This document shows, piece after piece, positions 6,266 to 6,375 of a stretch of DNA of 6,375 nt. The notes beneath the pieces are model-generated. The model saw nothing but the letters and a program-made list of their open reading frames with translations, was not told the DNA's origin and made no database searches. Position 1 is the first letter of the stretch; the number at the start of each line of letters is the position of its first letter. A program made the translations under genes and the position numbers. The DNA is from JAGLTZ01 sp964637695. Lineage in GTDB: Bacteria > Blakebacterota > Blakebacteria > Blakebacterales > Blakebacteraceae. The stretch is from NCBI GenBank assembly GCA_964637695.1, contig CAZWVF010000086.1, forward strand, positions 1 to 6,375, written 5' to 3'.

Positions 6266-6375
6266 ATGACGAAACTCAGCAAGATATACTACAGCATTTC
6301 GGAAGTGGCGGAGATGACCGGCCTCGAAGCGCACGTGCTCAGGTACTGGGAGACGGAATTCTCATCCCTGCGTCC
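6266..6375 (+). CDS. MerR-family transcriptional regulator, 5' part only
   Basis: Only the first 36 complete codons lie in the window; the gene runs off the right edge. The translation contains YYSISEVAEMTG (residues 8-19) and HVLRYWETEF (23-32), the helix-turn-helix and wing region of the MerR family. The wording is that of short MerR-like proteins found next to housekeeping genes, not of the metal-sensing members; the effector domain is out of view, so ligand and targets are unknown. ATG 6266 is preceded by GGAAA (6254-6258), seven bases away. It lies 60 bases after gpsA, with the hairpin repeat between. It could be the last gene of the plsY-gpsA unit or have its own promoter; I see no clear one. 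Confidence 0.88.
   Translation, partial: MTKLSKIYYSISEVAEMTGLEAHVLRYWETEFSSLR

Noticed and set aside
5204..6334. 376-codon open frame on the minus strand, longer than gpsA itself
   Set aside because: It lies entirely opposite gpsA, the repeat and merR. Its translation shows no family motif, and it is rich in His, Gln and Cys as antisense frames of GC-rich genes often are. gpsA and merR on the other strand are unmistakable.

Overview
The window is a bacterial chromosomal segment with mid-to-high GC, dense packing and every recognisable gene on the + strand. It holds one tRNA gene, five complete protein genes and the start of a sixth. The protein families (AI-2E transporter, PDZ/radical-SAM/DUF512 protein, Der GTPase, PlsY, GpsA, MerR regulator) are bacterial housekeeping or widely conserved families. 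DUF512-der-plsY-gpsA is a gene order I recognise from several bacterial phyla. A MerR protein of the 'YYSI..VAEMTG...LRYWETEF' type fits Gram-negative or FCB-like lineages, but the phylum cannot be settled from this sequence alone.

Layout. Positions 1-132 are intergenic. They hold a hairpin-forming repeat (50-83) and a good sigma70-type promoter (90-118) aimed at a tRNA-Gly(CCC) gene (133-208). After about 130 bases of leader comes a tight cluster: an AI-2E family membrane protein (340-1665, probably starting at a rare CTG codon), the DUF512 radical-SAM protein (1668-3005) and der (3010-4362). The gaps in this cluster are 2 and 4 bases, so it is probably one operon. An 83-base gap follows, holding a TTGACA/TAACAT promoter candidate whose -10 box sits in the loop of a perfect-length inverted repeat. 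Next are plsY (4446-5195) and gpsA (5192-6205), which overlap by 4 bases. The gpsA stop codon lies inside a second, inverted copy of the upstream hairpin repeat. The window ends in the first 36 codons of a MerR-family regulator.

How the genes work together. GpsA makes sn-glycerol 3-phosphate and PlsY acylates it to lysophosphatidate, so the plsY-gpsA pair is the entry to phospholipid synthesis. Der matures the 50S ribosomal subunit. The DUF512 and AI-2E proteins have no firmly established role, although DUF512 commonly neighbours der.

I do not see a new defence, mobile or biosynthetic system here. The points worth a second look are the dispersed hairpin repeat pair, the CTG start, the promoter-in-hairpin upstream of plsY, and a substituted second P-loop in Der.
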